From the NCBI GenBank assembly GCA_943704415.1, contig CALSCO010001146.1, forward strand, positions 1 to 21,906: a DNA stretch of 21,906 bases, written 5' to 3'. Shown here piece after piece: positions 18,628 through 21,906 of the stretch. A program made the position numbers and the translations under genes. This DNA is from Parvularia atlantis. Its lineage: Eukaryota > Opisthokonta > Rotosphaerida. How positions within the stretch are numbered: the first letter of the stretch is position 1; each line of letters starts with the position of its first letter. The notes under the pieces were generated by a model. It saw only the letters and a list, made by a program, of their open reading frames with translations. It was not told where the DNA came from and ran no database searches.

Positions 18628-21600
18628 TCACGTCGACTGCCTCGGCAGGCTGGCCATGTAGGACGACTCTTGCGTGACCTGCGGCGACGTGAGACGGACC
18701 GCGCTGCGGCACAGCATGCCGGTGGGCGCACGTTGACAAAGACCTCCTCGAGAGACGTCTGCGAGATGCTGAAGTCCGCGATCAGGTCCGTGCGCGCCTC
18801 GATCTGCTCAAAGAACGGCACAAGCCGGGCGGTCACCGACGGCGGCAGCGCGTAGTTCATGTACACCTAGCCCGCACTGAGTCAGCGCGCGTTCCAGGCG
18901 CAGGCAGCGGCAGGCCGCACCACGTCGTCGACGGCGTTCTCGCGCGCGAGGTGTGCCTCGGCTGCGCATGGGCCGTGAGCGACGCGAGGGCGACGCGGCA
19001 CAGGCAGGCGCATTGGACGCACGCAGCTGCTGCTTGACGAGCGACTTGACCTCCTCGGCCGCGGCGCGGCTGACGACGAGATTCATCTTGTACCCTGTCG
19101 TGCACGCGACGGGGCGGTCACGCGGCTGGCGCTCACGGCAAGCAGGCAGCGCACACCAGCAAAGCGGTTCTTGAGGTGGATCGACGAGCCGACGCAGCGC
19201 AGCTGGCCGAGCGCCATGACTGCAATCTTGTCGCCGAGCACGTCGGCCTCCTCCATCGACTGTGGGCGTGCGCGAGCGCGTGAGCCAGCGCGAGCGCACG
19301 CAGCAATGCGCGTGCGCACATGCGTCGTCATGACGATCACGCGGCCCTTCTTCAGCCGCAGGATCAGGTTCCAGATGTCGCGGCGGATGTACGGGTCCTT
19401 GCGCACGTCCGGCTGAGCGTGGCGCACACTTTGCGCCCCCTTCGCGTGCGCGCACCATGCCCGTCGTCGGCTCGTCCAAGTAGACGATCCTGGGGTCGCC
19501 CACGAAGCTGAGCGCGACCGACAGCCGCCGCTTCATGCCACCACTGAACGTGCCGACGGCGTTGTGCTGGACCTGCGCCGCACGCGCTCAGCCCACGGCA
19601 TGTCGTTGCTTGAGCCACGCACGTCCAGCAGTTGCACGTCGTCCAGGCGTTCGCGGATAATCGCGTCGATCTTGCTGTGCGGGATGCACCGCAGATCGCA
19701 GAAGATCTCCATGTGCTCGCGCGCGGTCAGGTCGTTCCAGAGGATGTCGTGCTGCACGGAGCGCCCCATGGTCAGGCCGCTCAAGGGTGTTGTGTGCGCG
19801 CACGTGCCTGCGGGCACACGCCCAGGATGTCGCGGATCTTGTCCATGTCGCGCTTCACGCTCAGGCCGTAGATGTGCGAGTCGCCCTCGGACGTGCTAAG
19901 CATGCCCGTGAGCATGTTGATCGCGGTTGTCTTGCCTGGACGTGTGTGTGCACGAGCGCGTGCGTGAGCAGGCCGGGGTGCACGTGCGTGTGTGTGCACG
20001 CACCTGCGCCGTTGTGGCCCAGCAAGCTAAGGACTTGCGACTCCTGGAGTGTGTCGCGCAGTGCGTCAGCCTTCGCAGGCGCGCGCGTGTGCACGCACCT
20101 CGGCGACGAGGCACAGGCGGTTGACCGCGGTGTTGACCGTGGCCGGCCGGAAGCGCAGCAGCGAGCCGAGCGTGAAGGTGTAGAACCTGCGCGGGCGCGG
20201 GCGCCGTCAGCGGCGTCGGGTCGCGCTCCCGGCACGCACTTGCGCGTCAGGTTCTGCACAACGAGCGGGTACCGCGCCGTGCCGCTCAGGGCCGCTAAAC
20301 GCTCGCCGCGCACGTCCTGCAGACGCAGCCGTCAGCGCCATTCACAGCCGATCCCCTCGCGCACCGGGTCCTCGTCCGCATGTCCGTTGGCGCCGTCGGA
20401 CTGCGCGTCGTGCGGCTCAGACGCGTTCATCGTCGGCGAGTCCGGCACAAGCTCGGTGTAGCCTGCGCAGCCCGCGTCAGACACGAACGCACAGAGGCCG
20501 CGCGCGCGCCATACCCGCGTCTGCGGCTGCGGCCGTGCTGCCCGTGCCGAGGTCGATGCCCCAATACGATGGCTGCAGGAAGAAGTAGAGCGGGCGCGGC
20601 TCGCCGTTGCTGCTCGGCACGACGTTGTCGAGGAACCTGCGCACCGTTCGAGTGAGCGGGCCACGGGCGGTGCGTCCGGGCACAGTCGCGGCGAACCAGG
20701 TCAGGAACATGAAGATGAGGAAGTTGAACAGCAGCAGCAGCAGGCTCTGGTACGTCGACGGGATGGCCTTGCACACGGTCTCGCCGTTGACGGTCTTGTA
20801 GATGCACTGCGTCTTGTACAGCGAGTCCCACGTGTAGCCTGCGAACCGCGGCGTGAGGCGGCACGGCGGGCCGCAGCGCGGACGCCACGCACGTGTCGCG
20901 TTGAGCTGGTTGCCCTGCGAGTCCTGCGTGGAGTAGGCCGTGTTGATGTCGGCCATGGCCTGTGTGCGCGCGGGACCAGGTAAGTACACGCACAGGCGTG
21001 CACGGCGCGTGCTTTGGCGAGGTTGAACGGCGGTACGAACGAGAAGCTGATCGGCACGGCGCGCGGCACCAGGTCGTCGTCGTAGATTGCCTGCGCGCCC
21101 CGTCAGCCTCGAGGCGTGCTTGCTTGCGCGCGGCCGGTCCGCACCTGGATTGTGTACGTGTTGCCGACGATGGCCACGAAGAGCAGGCCGAGCACGAAGA
21201 TGCCCATGCCCATGTTGAGCGACGACTTGGCCTTCTCGATAAAGACGCTCACAAACGTCGCGAGCGAGGCGATCGAGAGCGAGTAGACGAGGAAGAGCAC
21301 GAATGTGACGGGAAAGTCGGTGTTGGTGAAGAACTGGAAGCGCACCATCGTGCCTGCGTGGCCGCGCGTCAACTCGCGGCGCACGGGGCGCACGGGGCGC
21401 GCGGCGCGACGCACCGGCCGCGATGAGCACGAGCGTCGCGATGATGCAGATGATCGTCGCGGTGATGTACCACGACATCCAGTAGACCGAGTCCTTCAGG
21501 CCGATCATGCGCAGGCCGCGCCGCAGCGCCAGGTCCTTCTCCATGCAGATGTTGTACAGCAGGATCACAAACTGGAACATGATCCCGCAGTAGAAGAAGA

Positions 21601-21802
21601 CCGTGCCGTACTGTGCGGCGGCTGCGCGGCGCGCGGGGCGGCCAGCGGTGAGCGCCTCGGCACCATGCGGCGCACGACAAAGCGCACCGTCCAGGCCACC
21701 CGAGTTGTACCCGAGCTGCGGGAACTGCTTGCTGCTGACGACGATCTGCACGGGCCTGTCCAGGTGCAGCTGCATGAGCGCGCGGTCGACGGCGATCTGC
21801 AG
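18628..21802 (-). CDS. ABCA-subfamily ABC transporter, C-terminal part (5' partial)
   Basis: ATP-driven lipid transporter of the ABCA type. The fragment of 699 residues has a helix-rich membrane region (about 40-290: YGTVFFYCGIMFQFVILLYN, FPVTFVLFLVYSLSIASL, MGIFVLGLLFVAIVG, LLLLLFNFLIFMFLTW), then NVVPSSNGEPRPLYFFLQPSYW, and one nucleotide-binding domain. That has Walker A GHNGAGKTT (410-418), Q-loop CPQHDILW (Q457), signature FSGGM (509-513), Walker B IVYLDEPTTG (D533, E534), H-switch MTTH (H565), and the tail ISQTSLEEVFVNV. It stops soon after, so only this ATPase lies downstream; it may be a half transporter or the second half of a full one. Exons: 21688-21802, 21415-21621, 21145-21353, 21013-21090, 20893-20959, 20697-20838, 20515-20636, 20365-20462, 20240-20316, 20099-20186, 20004-20043, 19808-19935, 19623-19751, 19456-19572, 19320-19397, 19157-19259, 19023-19094, 18921-18961, 18732-18866, 18628-18678. 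Confidence 0.95.
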
Positions 21803-21815
21803 CTGAGCAAGGTAC

Positions 21816-21817
<2 letters not shown>

Positions 21818-21906
<89 letters not shown>
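21818..21906. repeat. TG microsatellite reaching the window end (about 44 units)
   Basis: An uninterrupted TG run of 89 nt that continues to the last base. On the minus strand it lies just upstream of the ABCA exon acceptor at 21803-21805, so it is probably intronic. The window, or the contig it comes from, likely ends here because the repeat could not be assembled. Confidence 0.95.

Noticed and set aside
21818-21906. Terminal TG run as a possible telomere
   Set aside because: Pure dinucleotide repeat lying in a probable intron of an interrupted gene; it does not resemble TTAGGG-type telomere repeats.
1-21906. Transposons, retroelements, tRNA or rRNA genes, CRISPR arrays
   Set aside because: No reverse transcriptase, transposase, terminal repeats, clover-leaf candidates or spaced repeats were seen on reading both strands by eye.

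Overview
The window is a piece of nuclear DNA from a GC-rich, extremely intron-dense eukaryote with a compact genome. Nine protein genes fill about 21.9 kb. I could place 95 complete introns, almost all 45-82 nt long, usually with a GTGCGY donor, a CTGAC/CTCAC/CTAAC-like branch site and a CAG acceptor, and no long polypyrimidine tract. Such introns fit a fungus, perhaps an early-diverging zoosporic lineage since an ABCA-type transporter is present. A GC-rich protist cannot be excluded from one window. I assembled each gene by hand by matching splice sites to conserved protein motifs. All eight recognised models keep reading frame through every junction.

Layout, left to right: (1) the 3' end of an unrecognised gene, + strand, to 645; (2) GNA1, glucosamine-6-phosphate N-acetyltransferase, - strand, 835-1581; (3) a dithiol glutaredoxin, +, 2137-2651; (4) Mediator subunit MED17, -, 2704-4673; (5) a single-domain SCP2 sterol-carrier-like protein with a peroxisomal AKL tail, +, 4751-5279; (6) a membrane-anchored beta-propeller/amidohydrolase protein with 21 exons, -, 5386-10105; (7) a large SEC7/BIG-type Arf guanine-nucleotide exchange factor with 39 exons, +, 10209-17566; (8) COP9 signalosome subunit 8, +, 17863-18573; (9) the C-terminal part of an ABCA-type ABC transporter, -, 18628 to beyond 21802. 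The window stops inside a long TG microsatellite.

Genes mostly alternate in strand. Convergent pairs have only 52-189 bp between stop codons. Divergent pairs share short spacers; the MED17/SCP2 one is just 77 bp and carries a three-unit heat-shock element and a CACGTGACGT box.

The genes do not form one pathway. They are housekeeping functions: amino-sugar synthesis, redox, transcription, peroxisomal lipid handling, Golgi trafficking, deneddylation and lipid transport. I found no mobile element, virus relic, RNA gene or CRISPR array. The most unusual points are the high share of GC-AG introns (eight well supported), the bacterial-type propeller/amidohydrolase fusion embedded in a 21-exon gene, C/G homopolymers concentrated in introns, and a start codon that seems to form its own 3-nt coding exon.
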